From positions 1-12,992 of the forward strand of contig CAKPJR010000022.1 of NCBI GenBank assembly GCA_934162925.1: 12,992 bases of DNA, read 5' to 3'. Each line of letters starts with the position of its first letter. Positions within the stretch are counted from its first letter, which is position 1. This DNA comes from an uncultured Clostridia bacterium (GTDB lineage: Bacteria > Bacillota > Clostridia > TANB77 > CAG-508). Under the pieces are notes generated by a model that was not told the origin of the DNA, made no database searches, and worked only from the letters and a program-made list of their open reading frames with translations. Below are positions 1 through 5,272 of the stretch, piece by piece. The translations under genes were made by a program, and so were the position numbers.

Positions 1-43
1 TCATTTCACTTTTTATGTTGTCAAAAAACTCCGTCCCCATTGA
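1..43 (+). repeat. 43-bp repeat, copy A (REP/MITE-like)
   Basis: This copy matches the reverse complement of 946-988 at 42 of 43 positions (the only difference is at position 9). Its core, TTGTCAAAAAACTCCGTCCC followed by CATTGA (18-43), recurs at 1024-1049 with one change. Repeats with a GGGGACGG...TTTTTTGACA core are widespread in Firmicutes and are often associated with IS200-like REP transposases; that link is from general knowledge, and no transposase is present in this window. The repeat starts at base 1, so it may extend further left. Confidence 0.85.
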
Positions 44-72
44 TTGCCAAAAAATATCGAATATGGTAATAT
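44..72 (+). promoter_or_regulatory. Probable sigma-A promoter of the 115-687 gene
   Basis: A -35 box TTGCCA (44-49) is followed by a 17-nt spacer and a -10 box TAATAT (67-72) preceded by TGG, which is an extended -10. It begins exactly where repeat copy A ends, so the repeat insertion is immediately upstream of the promoter and may have supplied flanking context. Confidence 0.6.
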
Positions 73-114
73 ATTTTTATATGAATAATTAATATAAAAA
101 AAGGGGTGAAATAA

Positions 115-687
115 ATGGAAAAATCAAATAAAGCTGTAATTACATTATTAATAATTATATTAATTGCTGTTTTAGGTATAGGCGGCTATTTTATTTATAC
201 TCTAAATAACAAGATTGAACAGCAAAATAGTTCTATTGCTGATTTAAAAGCTGAGAACCTAAGGAGTCAAGCTACTATAGAAAATATGTTAAAAGCTAAC
301 TCTCAAATATCTAACACTGAAGCACCCAATAAAACTACTACTTCAGCAACAACACAAGCTTCTGATGAAGATGTTATAAAGGATTTATTCCTTGCTAAAT
401 TAAGAGAATTAAATAATACTAATTCAGAAAGATTATTAGATTATAGAGTTGATAAAGTTGAAATATTATCTAATAGTGAAAAACAAAATTGGGTTGAAAT
501 GGGTTATAACTCAACAGATGTATTAGCTACTGTTACATATTCAGTTAAACCTAAAGATGTAAACAAATCAAATTGGATAGCAGGAAATGGCGAAGTAAGT
601 GGTGAATGGATAATTAATAAAACTGCATGTGAATGTTTGAGAAATGGAAAACTTGTTAATACTACTGGTTTTGCAACAAGTTTTTAA
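115..687 (+). CDS. Membrane-anchored protein of unknown function
   Basis: The 190-residue product has a short basic N-terminus, one transmembrane helix at about residues 8-28, a polar stretch with heptad-like character (about 30-60), a Ser/Thr/Ala-rich linker (about 66-84) and a C-terminal folded-looking domain (about 85-190). The layout is that of a bitopic protein with its C-terminal domain outside the cell. The ATG is preceded by AGGGGTG six bases upstream and by a promoter at 44-72; a strong hairpin terminator follows the stop. It therefore forms a single-gene transcription unit lying between inverted repeats A and B. I do not recognise the C-terminal domain. Its two cysteines (in the segment TACECL) could form a disulfide. 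Being a real gene is well supported; function is unknown. Confidence 0.85.
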   Translation: MEKSNKAVITLLIIILIAVLGIGGYFIYTLNNKIEQQNSSIADLKAENLRSQATIENMLKANSQISNTEAPNKTTTSATTQASDEDVIKDLFLAKLRELNNTNSERLLDYRVDKVEILSNSEKQNWVEMGYNSTDVLATVTYSVKPKDVNKSNWIAGNGEVSGEWIINKTACECLRNGKLVNTTGFATSF

Positions 688-695
688 TATATAGG

Positions 696-734
696 AATAA
701 GAGATTACTTTCAAAAAATAATCTCTTATTTTTA
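696..734 (+). terminator. Rho-independent terminator after the 115-687 gene
   Basis: A perfect 12-bp stem (696-707 with 719-730) encloses an 11-nt loop and is followed by TTTATTAT. It lies 9 nt after the stop codon of the upstream gene. Confidence 0.85.
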
Positions 735-974
735 TTATCTTAAATACCTATCATGTGTTTTTTTATGTTTTATCTCTTTAACAATTTCTTTTGATTTTTC
801 AAGTTCAAGTTGATTTTTAAGCAGAATTGTCCTATTTTCAATTTCATAGCAGTTAACGATATCTTTATTACCTTTCTTAATTAAATTCGTTAAACCGCCA
901 ATTTCGTGCGTAATTTTTTCTTTAATTTCTGGGTTTATTTCTTTGTCAATGGGGACGGAGTTTTTTGACAACAT
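735..974 (-). pseudogene. Open frame truncated by repeat copy B, probable gene remnant
   Basis: The 79-residue frame is lysine- and glutamate-rich and predicted to be helical. Its first 10 or so codons (MLSKNSVPID) are simply the translation of repeat copy B, and no Shine-Dalgarno sequence precedes the ATG at 974. The most economical reading is that the repeat landed in or replaced the 5' part of a gene, leaving a C-terminal fragment. It could alternatively be a fortuitous open frame. I recognise no family. Confidence 0.3.
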
Positions 975-988
975 AAAAAATGAAATGA
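946..988 (-). repeat. 43-bp repeat, copy B (inverted relative to A)
   Basis: This is the reverse complement of 1-43 with one mismatch. Together with copy A it brackets 44-945 as a near-perfect inverted pair. With copy C it forms a second inverted pair: 946-971 pairs with 1024-1049 across a 52-nt spacer, a REPIN-like arrangement. Confidence 0.85.
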
Positions 989-1023
989 TAGATAAATTTC
1001 AACAAAAATTTTAAATAATATGG

Positions 1024-1049
1024 TTGTCAAAAAACTCCGTTCCCATTGA
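1024..1049 (+). repeat. Repeat core, copy C
   Basis: This is a 26-bp core matching positions 18-43 of copy A at 25 of 26 positions (GTTCCC in place of GTCCCC). The flanking 17 bp present in copies A and B are not conserved here. The stretch 1050-1225 after it contains no gene that I can support. Confidence 0.8.
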
Positions 1050-1225
1050 CATCGTATTTTTATGGGCAATTAAATGGATATATTTTTACGAAATATGGGT
1101 TGTTTCTTGTCGGTGGAATACATCCAGAAGAAGGAAAAGAAAAAACAAAATTTAATAGTTTAATATGCGAAAAAAATAGATTCCTGAGGAAATCCATTTT
1201 TCTTATTAATGTTAAAATAGAAAAT

Positions 1226-1249
1226 CCCCACCTTTATAATAAGGTGGGG
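1226..1249 (-). terminator. Terminator of the 1269-1802 gene
   Basis: A perfect 9-bp G/C-rich stem (CCCCACCTT, 1226-1234, with 1241-1249) has a 6-nt loop. On the minus strand it is followed by ATTTTCTATTTT. It lies 19 nt past the stop codon of the minus-strand gene. Confidence 0.85.
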
Positions 1250-1268
1250 TGTGGCAAAAAAATAAAAC

Positions 1269-1802
1269 TTAATCTTCGGGACAGAACTTGTAAATATTTT
1301 CTGCTGTAATGTTCTCCATATCGTCGCAGTCAAGAAAATATCCAGCTGCTTTAATCAGACGATTAGGGCTGGAAGTCAAGACTTCAACCAGTCTATTGCA
1401 GAACTGGTTATAATCCTGGTGAATGTCCTCTGAATCAAGAAGAATGTCATCCTTTACGATGATAAACATCAAACCAATTTCAAGAACACAATCAGGTTCT
1501 TCATCATCCTCAAACAACGGCATATGGTCGCGGTCATAAAAATATGCATCTCTGTTTTCTGCCCAAGATTTAATTCTCTCGAACAATCCCTGATTTTCCA
1601 AAGAAAACTTTTCCCAAATAGCGATAGTTTCTTCAGGTGTTGAAGAATTGAAGAGTGATTGGGCAATACCTTTATTTTTCAATTCCTCTATAAAAGCAAG
1701 GAATTCCTCCCGATATTTGTTAAAGATTTTTTTTGCAATAGACTCAAGTTCGGCTTTAGATTCAATGCCTTCTAAGTCTTTTGCAATATTTGTTTCAAAC
1801 AT
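1269..1802 (-). CDS. Acidic cytoplasmic protein of unknown function
   Basis: The 177-residue protein has no signal peptide or membrane helix and is strongly acidic, with clusters such as FEDDEEPD and a C-terminal half rich in D/E. Predicted structure is mostly helical at the N-terminus (about 1-70). The start ATG follows AAAGGAG by 9-10 bases, and a strong promoter lies at 1890-1917. It stands alone between a promoter and a terminator. Its base composition is visibly richer in G and C than the flanking DNA, which suggests separate acquisition. I do not recognise a family. Size and acidity would be compatible with an immunity or antitoxin-like orphan, but nothing in the sequence establishes that. 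Confidence 0.85.
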   Translation of the reverse strand: MFETNIAKDLEGIESKAELESIAKKIFNKYREEFLAFIEELKNKGIAQSLFNSSTPEETIAIWEKFSLENQGLFERIKSWAENRDAYFYDRDHMPLFEDDEEPDCVLEIGLMFIIVKDDILLDSEDIHQDYNQFCNRLVEVLTSSPNRLIKAAGYFLDCDDMENITAENIYKFCPED

Positions 1803-1889
1803 TGCGCATCGCTCCTTTTAGTTTATTTGATTTTGAATAATTAGCTTATTCCTTTATTTTGCCACAAAATAAGCAATTATCAAGTATAT

Positions 1890-1917
1890 ATTATACACTA
1901 TTAACATAAAAAGTCAA
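1890..1917 (-). promoter_or_regulatory. Sigma-A promoter of the acidic-protein gene
   Basis: On the minus strand TTGACT (1917-1912) is separated by 16 nt from TATAAT (1895-1890). Transcription would start near 1883, giving a leader of about 80 nt before the ATG at 1802. Confidence 0.8.
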
Positions 1918-1984
1918 GAATTTCTAGGTATGTAATCTATCTCGCGTACCTATCTTTATTTTTTACCTTAACCTTATTATTTTC

Positions 1985-2278
1985 TTATTTACTCATTTCT
2001 TTAATATTATCTTTCATTCTTAAAGTATTATTTTCGATAAAATCACATAGTTTAATATCATTGTGTTTATGATTTAATTCATAACCCATTTTAGTTAATA
2101 TATGTGTAAAGTTATTATAAACTCTAGCTTGAGATATTGCATAATCTATATCGCTACGTACTGTATCTAAATATTTACTATTTCTAGCATATCTACTAGA
2201 AATATTTTTATAAAAGTTTTTTTCTTCTAAATTTTGCAGTTCATATTCTTTGCATAGCTCCTCTGATGTTCTTATCAT
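1985..2278 (-). pseudogene. Relaxase (MobA/VirD2-type) fragment
   Basis: The 97-residue frame resembles an internal-to-C-terminal stretch of Relaxase-family (PF03432-like) mobilization proteins. The segment RTSEELCKEYEL matches the family's region between the catalytic domain and its helical tail, and DIDYAISQARVYNNF...GYEL matches the following helical segment. The catalytic N-terminus with the HUH motif is absent, the frame remains open upstream of the Met without an RBS (to about 2320), and the C-terminus diverges and stops early. I read it as a decayed remnant of a conjugative or mobilizable element. It is distinct from the intact MobV relaxase at 3688-5076. The assignment is from remembered family pattern and is moderate. 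Confidence 0.5.
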
Positions 2279-2361
2279 AATTGCATAATTTACTTTATTA
2301 TCATGCCAGCAGGGACGTGGAATTTTGTCACTAATATTTATTAATAACTAGTTAGAAATTA

Positions 2362-2407
2362 GCTGGAATCGAAAAGGCACAGTTTACTCAACTGCAGGAT
2401 TTTAAGT
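2362..2407 (-). repeat. Degenerate 3'-half copy of tRNA-Leu (candidate att remnant)
   Basis: This stretch aligns without gaps to 7835-7880 of the intact tRNA-Leu in the same orientation, 40 of 46 positions identical. It covers the anticodon loop, variable arm and T arm. Similarity stops abruptly at 2407, inside the anticodon-loop/stem region, a usual crossover zone for tRNA-targeting integrases. Changes at 2381 and 2393 are mutually compensatory in the variable-arm stem, whereas 2374-2375 break the T stem. It is not a functional tRNA. Confidence 0.75.
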
Positions 2408-2528
2408 AATATCCGAAAGATTGGGACATAGCAACATTAATATTACACTTGATATATACTCACATATATATGAAGAAACTAATATGGAAGTTGCAGATAC
2501 TTTTGATAAGATTATAAAGGTTGGTTAG
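2406..2528 (+). pseudogene. Tyrosine recombinase (integrase) C-terminal remnant
   Basis: Forty codons remain, ending in TAG at 2526-2528. They encode the hallmark C-terminal part of phage/ICE-type tyrosine integrases: the LGH box (SERLGHSNINITLD) and the nucleophile tyrosine in DIYSH, followed by a typical helical tail ending DKIIKVG. Everything 5' of this, including the catalytic Arg and Lys motifs, is missing; the frame meets a TAA just upstream, exactly where the tRNA-Leu-like segment begins. The fragment is non-functional and records deletion of an integrated element. Confidence 0.85.
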
Positions 2529-2549
2529 CAAATAGTTAGCAGATTAGCA
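2524..2549 (+). repeat. Three short TTAGCA repeats after the integrase stop
   Basis: TTAGCA occurs at 2525-2530, 2536-2541 and 2544-2549, the first two as GTTAGCA. Short tandem motifs next to an integrase end are often recombinase arm-binding sites; that role is inferred only from position. Confidence 0.4.
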
Positions 2550-2558
2550 AAATTGCAC

Positions 2559-2602
2559 AAAAAAAGAAAGAGTATGAATTGCTTGAACTCCTACTCTTTC
2601 TT
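2559..2602 (-). terminator. Strong minus-strand terminator
   Basis: AAGAAAGAGTA (2564-2574) pairs with TACTCTTTCTT (2592-2602) over 11 bp; an inner 5-bp extension with one G-U pair is possible. On the minus strand a run of seven T follows (2565-2559). It ends the transcript predicted from the promoter at 2678-2705. Confidence 0.8.
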
Positions 2603-2671
2603 GGTGCGAACAACGTAGATATCTACAACTTTTTTGGCTCTCTTGACGATTGATACAAATATCAATCAATT
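2559..2671 (-). ncRNA. Candidate small RNA, about 115 nt
   Basis: A complete promoter (2678-2705) and a strong terminator (2559-2602) bound a segment with no credible reading frame. Reading leftwards it contains an 8-bp hairpin (2648-2655 with 2660-2667), a 12-base palindrome GTAGATATCTAC (about 2615-2626) and the terminator stem. This looks like a short structured transcript. The alternative is a remnant leader whose gene was lost in the deletion that left the integrase stub. No known RNA family is recognised. Confidence 0.4.
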
Positions 2672-2677
2672 TATTAA

Positions 2678-2705
2678 AGTATATCATATTTTTGATTAAT
2701 TGCAA
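2678..2705 (-). promoter_or_regulatory. Leftward promoter upstream of the small-RNA candidate
   Basis: On the minus strand TTGCAA (2705-2700), 16 nt, then TGA plus TATACT (2686-2678), giving an extended -10. No gene starts within the next 380 nt to the left; the first signal met is the terminator at 2559-2602. Confidence 0.6.
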
Positions 2706-2789
2706 TATAAATGATTAAAAATTTACATTTTCTAAAACAAAAAAAGAAACCTCTTTAGAGGAAAAGAAATAATTTTCTTTTTTGGTAGT

Positions 2790-3059
2790 TTACAAATCAT
2801 CTCCTAACCGAATGGAAACGATGACAACATTGACAAGCCAAAGGATAACCATAAAGATTGCATTTCTATAAGAATTACCCATTGATATGTCCATCGGAAT
2901 TTTAAATGTGTTAATCACAACAAGTGCAAAAGCACAAATTAGCCGAATTACCTTACTATAGATTTCTTCTCTTCCTACAAAGATAAAAACCAAATAAGCA
3001 ATGCATAAGATTAACACTACCACGCTGAGAACTTCATAAATGTCGAATGATACTACCAT
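2790..3059 (-). CDS. Small three-helix membrane protein, unknown function
   Basis: The 89-residue hydrophobic protein has three predicted membrane helices, at about residues 7-27, 36-52 and 66-84, with a short charged loop (GREEIYSK) between the first two and a C-terminal IRLGDDL tail. A perfect AGGAGG lies 8 bases before the ATG. It has its own promoter (3189-3217) and a leader of about 120 nt, and reads in the same direction as the recombinase-mob-tnpV genes, so it may be a passenger of the transposon. A weak hairpin (2750-2761) with a T-rich stretch on the minus strand may terminate it. I do not recognise a family. Confidence 0.75.
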   Translation of the reverse strand: MVVSFDIYEVLSVVVLILCIAYLVFIFVGREEIYSKVIRLICAFALVVINTFKIPMDISMGNSYRNAIFMVILWLVNVVIVSIRLGDDL

Positions 3060-3111
3060 AATTAATCCTCCTAAATTTTTATTGTTGTTTGTTATTTATA
3101 TATGTTAAACC

Positions 3112-3146
3112 AAAAAGTTAGAGGAAATCCCTCTCACTAATTAGTG
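3112..3146 (-). promoter_or_regulatory. Possible attenuator in the leader of the membrane-protein gene
   Basis: On the minus strand a hairpin (3130-3134 with 3120-3124, extended past one mismatch to 3136-3138 with 3116-3118) is followed by TTTTT. The adjoining palindrome CACTAATTAGTG (3135-3146) would compete for the outer part of that stem. The structure is short, so this remains a weak call. Confidence 0.35.
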
Positions 3147-3188
3147 AAAACTGGGAAAACAATACAGAACATTGCCCATATTACTTAT

Positions 3189-3217
3189 ATTATACATGAT
3201 TTTACATAAAATTGCAA
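3189..3217 (-). promoter_or_regulatory. Sigma-A promoter of the membrane-protein gene
   Basis: On the minus strand TTGCAA (3217-3212), a 17-nt spacer, then TATAAT (3194-3189). The predicted start is near 3182, giving a leader of about 120 nt. Confidence 0.7.
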
Positions 3218-3282
3218 GTTTGTACAACTATATTGTATATAAAAGCCAATTATGTTGGAATTTGTTTACCTTTAAAAATTTT

Positions 3283-3672
3283 TTACACATAAATCAATTC
3301 GCTAAAAACAATTTCTTCAGCTTGTGCTTTAATAGTGTTCATAGTCCCCACCCAGTAAAACATATCTGTATTTTTCATATCTTCGGTCAAGTCACTTTTT
3401 GCTTTTAACTCACTGATTATCTGTTGTACTCTATTATCTGCCGTTTCTTGTATTTCTTTTAAATGTGTATTTAGTGTTCCATTCATAAACATTATAGTAT
3501 ATTCTAATTTTTTGTGTTCTTTCAAATAATTTAATCTCATTCTTCCATATTTGTTTAATATAATCTTTTCTTGTTTTGGTACTACAATATTAGGTATATA
3601 ATAATCCTCCTCTAAATGATATTCAATACCTGTTCTTTCATCAATTTTTATTTTTGGTAATTCATTATTCAT
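3283..3672 (-). CDS. tnpV: TnpV family transposon-encoded protein
   Basis: The 129-residue protein matches the TnpV family (PF14198): an N-terminal IEYHLEEDYYIPNIVVP segment, then KYGRMRLNYLKEHKK, and a C-terminal MNTIKAQAEEIVFSELIYV segment, all at the expected places and near the usual length. TnpV was first described in Tn4451; its biochemical role is not established, and it is not needed for excision in that element. The start is secure: AAGGAGG overlaps the end of the upstream relaxase gene, and only 15 nt separate the two genes, so they are co-transcribed and probably translationally linked. There is no frameshift or missing segment, so the gene looks intact. Confidence 0.93.
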   Translation of the reverse strand: MNNELPKIKIDERTGIEYHLEEDYYIPNIVVPKQEKIILNKYGRMRLNYLKEHKKLEYTIMFMNGTLNTHLKEIQETADNRVQQIISELKAKSDLTEDMKNTDMFYWVGTMNTIKAQAEEIVFSELIYV

Positions 3673-3687
3673 AACTTCTTCCTCCTT

Positions 3688-5076
3688 TTAAAATCTGGTA
3701 TCATTATTTTTCTTTTTACTCTTGGTTTGCTTGTTTTCATCTAATATAGTTACTTTTCTTAAAATATTATTGGCGATTTCATTGTCGTTGTTATCAAATA
3801 TTCCATTCTTATATAGGTCATCACTAACAATCTTATAGTTATTATCTTTATCGTAGCAAATTCTTTTGTGAAAATGGCTCATAATACTATGCCAAAAGTC
3901 TTTAAATTTCTGCAATTCTTGTTTTAGTTTTTCCTTTTCAGTTTGTAATCTGCCTATAATTTTGTCTTTAGTAGATAGTTCTTTTTTCAAACTGCCAATC
4001 TCATTATCTTTTAGTTCAATTTCATATTTAAGTGAACGATTTTCCTTTTCTATTTCAAAAGCAGAATGTTCAAAATCTTTAATCGCCATATTTAAGTCAT
4101 TTACACTTCTAATAGTTTTAGTAGTATCTTTTACATCATTAGTATAACTTTTTAGTTTCTGGACATCCTCGCTCGAAATAACCATATTATTTTTATTCAT
4201 TAGAGTAGGTTTTAAATTATCTAAAATTTCATTTATATTAGTGCTTTCATTATCAAGTATTTTAGTTTGCTTATTGGCTTTAGCAAGTTTTTGTTCTTTC
4301 TGTTCTAATTGTTTCTTGATTCTTCTATAATCGCTCATATCTTTGACATTGATATCTTGATTTCTGCCTTTTTGCTTTTCTTTTAGCCTAGTGTCAACTT
4401 CATAGAACTTGTTATACGACTTAATGCAGGCATTTCTCATTTTATCTTGTATTTCAGTTAATATAGTTTTTGTAAATATCTTACTTTTTCCAACTTGCTT
4501 TTTCATTCCTCTTGTGCAATTTTCAACTACTGGAACTCCTACAATATGCATATGAGGAGAGGTTTCGTCAAAGTGTATTGTTGCATTTGCTATTTTAAAA
4601 GTTGGTACAATTTTTATTAAATCTTTGACTTGTTCATTATATACATCAATCATTTTTAATCTATATTCTTCATTTTTATCATTCCAAAAATCCATATCTC
4701 CAAGTTCTATTATGATTTCACAAGCTATATCATTTTGGGATTCGCATACCTTTTTGAAATAGTCTTTGATTTTTCTATCTTCACGAGTTTGCTTTTCGTT
4801 ATATTCTAACCTTGCTTGTTCAAATTCGTCTAAATATACTTGCTTAACATCATTTACAATATCATTTGTTCCATATATTGTCCTAATCAATTCTCTTTGA
4901 TTATCATAATCTCTTAGGTTATGCTTATTTGCATCTGATAAATCTTTTGCAGTTTGAATTGCATTATTAGCTAAAGAAGTAGTGCCAGACACATTTTCTT
5001 TTGCAACTTTCTTTGCTAATTTGCTTTTGTTTTTATCACTACCCAAGTGAAAAGAATATGCCAATTCTTGCTCCAT
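3688..5076 (-). CDS. MobV-family relaxase (Mob/Pre)
   Basis: The 462-residue DNA-nicking mobilization protein belongs to the Mob_Pre family (PF01076). MEQELAYSFHLGSDKN starts the relaxase domain; an HN-containing motif (KHNLRDYDN, around residue 52) corresponds to the N-terminal conserved block in which pMV158 MobM has its nucleophilic His; and the metal-binding motif HFDETSPHMH lies at about residues 168-177. The C-terminal half (about 245-400) is a long coiled coil, as in relatives. Start choice: AAAGGAGGT precedes the ATG at 5076. An in-frame ATG at 5127 would add MAKPKSSLRRKFKGGTF but overlaps the oriT-proximal DNA and the SD. The protein would nick the hairpin at 5137-5174 and lead transfer in trans of a helper element. 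It is followed 15 nt later by tnpV and looks intact. Confidence 0.93.
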   Translation of the reverse strand: MEQELAYSFHLGSDKNKSKLAKKVAKENVSGTTSLANNAIQTAKDLSDANKHNLRDYDNQRELIRTIYGTNDIVNDVKQVYLDEFEQARLEYNEKQTREDRKIKDYFKKVCESQNDIACEIIIELGDMDFWNDKNEEYRLKMIDVYNEQVKDLIKIVPTFKIANATIHFDETSPHMHIVGVPVVENCTRGMKKQVGKSKIFTKTILTEIQDKMRNACIKSYNKFYEVDTRLKEKQKGRNQDINVKDMSDYRRIKKQLEQKEQKLAKANKQTKILDNESTNINEILDNLKPTLMNKNNMVISSEDVQKLKSYTNDVKDTTKTIRSVNDLNMAIKDFEHSAFEIEKENRSLKYEIELKDNEIGSLKKELSTKDKIIGRLQTEKEKLKQELQKFKDFWHSIMSHFHKRICYDKDNNYKIVSDDLYKNGIFDNNDNEIANNILRKVTILDENKQTKSKKKNNDTRF

Positions 5077-5136
5077 AAAAGTACCTCCTTTGAATTTTCT
5101 TCGTAGCGAGGACTTTGGCTTTGCCATAAGTCCTAA

Positions 5137-5174
5137 CCCCCTATGAGTTATGACATACTATCATAACTCGGGGG
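5137..5174 (-). other. Predicted oriT/nic hairpin for the MobV relaxase
   Basis: A 9-bp perfect stem (5145-5153 with 5161-5169) is extended by CCCCC/GGGGG (5137-5141 with 5170-5174) around a 3-nt bulge. The 7-nt loop reads TAGTATG on the minus strand and is followed by TCATAAC. This resembles the pMV158-type MobV nick region (TAGTGTG followed by TTAT). The nick is therefore predicted on the minus strand between 5154 and 5153. It lies 60-100 nt upstream of the relaxase start, the usual place for a cis-acting oriT. Confidence 0.7.
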
Positions 5175-5185
5175 CTCTGCGAGGC

Positions 5186-5218
5186 AATAAAATTTATTTT
5201 AGTCAAATAAATTTTATT
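5186..5218. terminator. AT-only 14-bp hairpin between recombinase and mob genes
   Basis: A perfect 14-bp inverted repeat (5186-5199 with 5205-5218) encloses a 5-nt loop. It lies 54 nt after the recombinase stop. It has no clean T run on the minus strand, so it could be a weak terminator, an RNA-stabilising hairpin or part of the transfer origin. Confidence 0.45.
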
Positions 5219-5272
5219 CAAATTAACTATCGCCACTTTCATTTTTACTTTGTAAAAACAAAACGTGCCACG

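Noticed and set aside
1046..1309. 87-codon plus-strand frame starting at a TTG
   Set aside because: It begins inside repeat copy C, has no Shine-Dalgarno, runs through the terminator of the opposite gene and shows no protein-like pattern.
2362..2407. Second functional tRNA-Leu
   Set aside because: The 5' half (acceptor and D arm) is absent and the T stem is broken.
2524..2549. CRISPR-like array
   Set aside because: The repeats are only 6-7 bases with irregular spacing, and nothing resembling an array occurs elsewhere in the window.
3962..4147. Plus-strand frame inside the relaxase gene
   Set aside because: It is the antisense shadow of a coiled-coil coding region; the minus strand carries the conserved relaxase.
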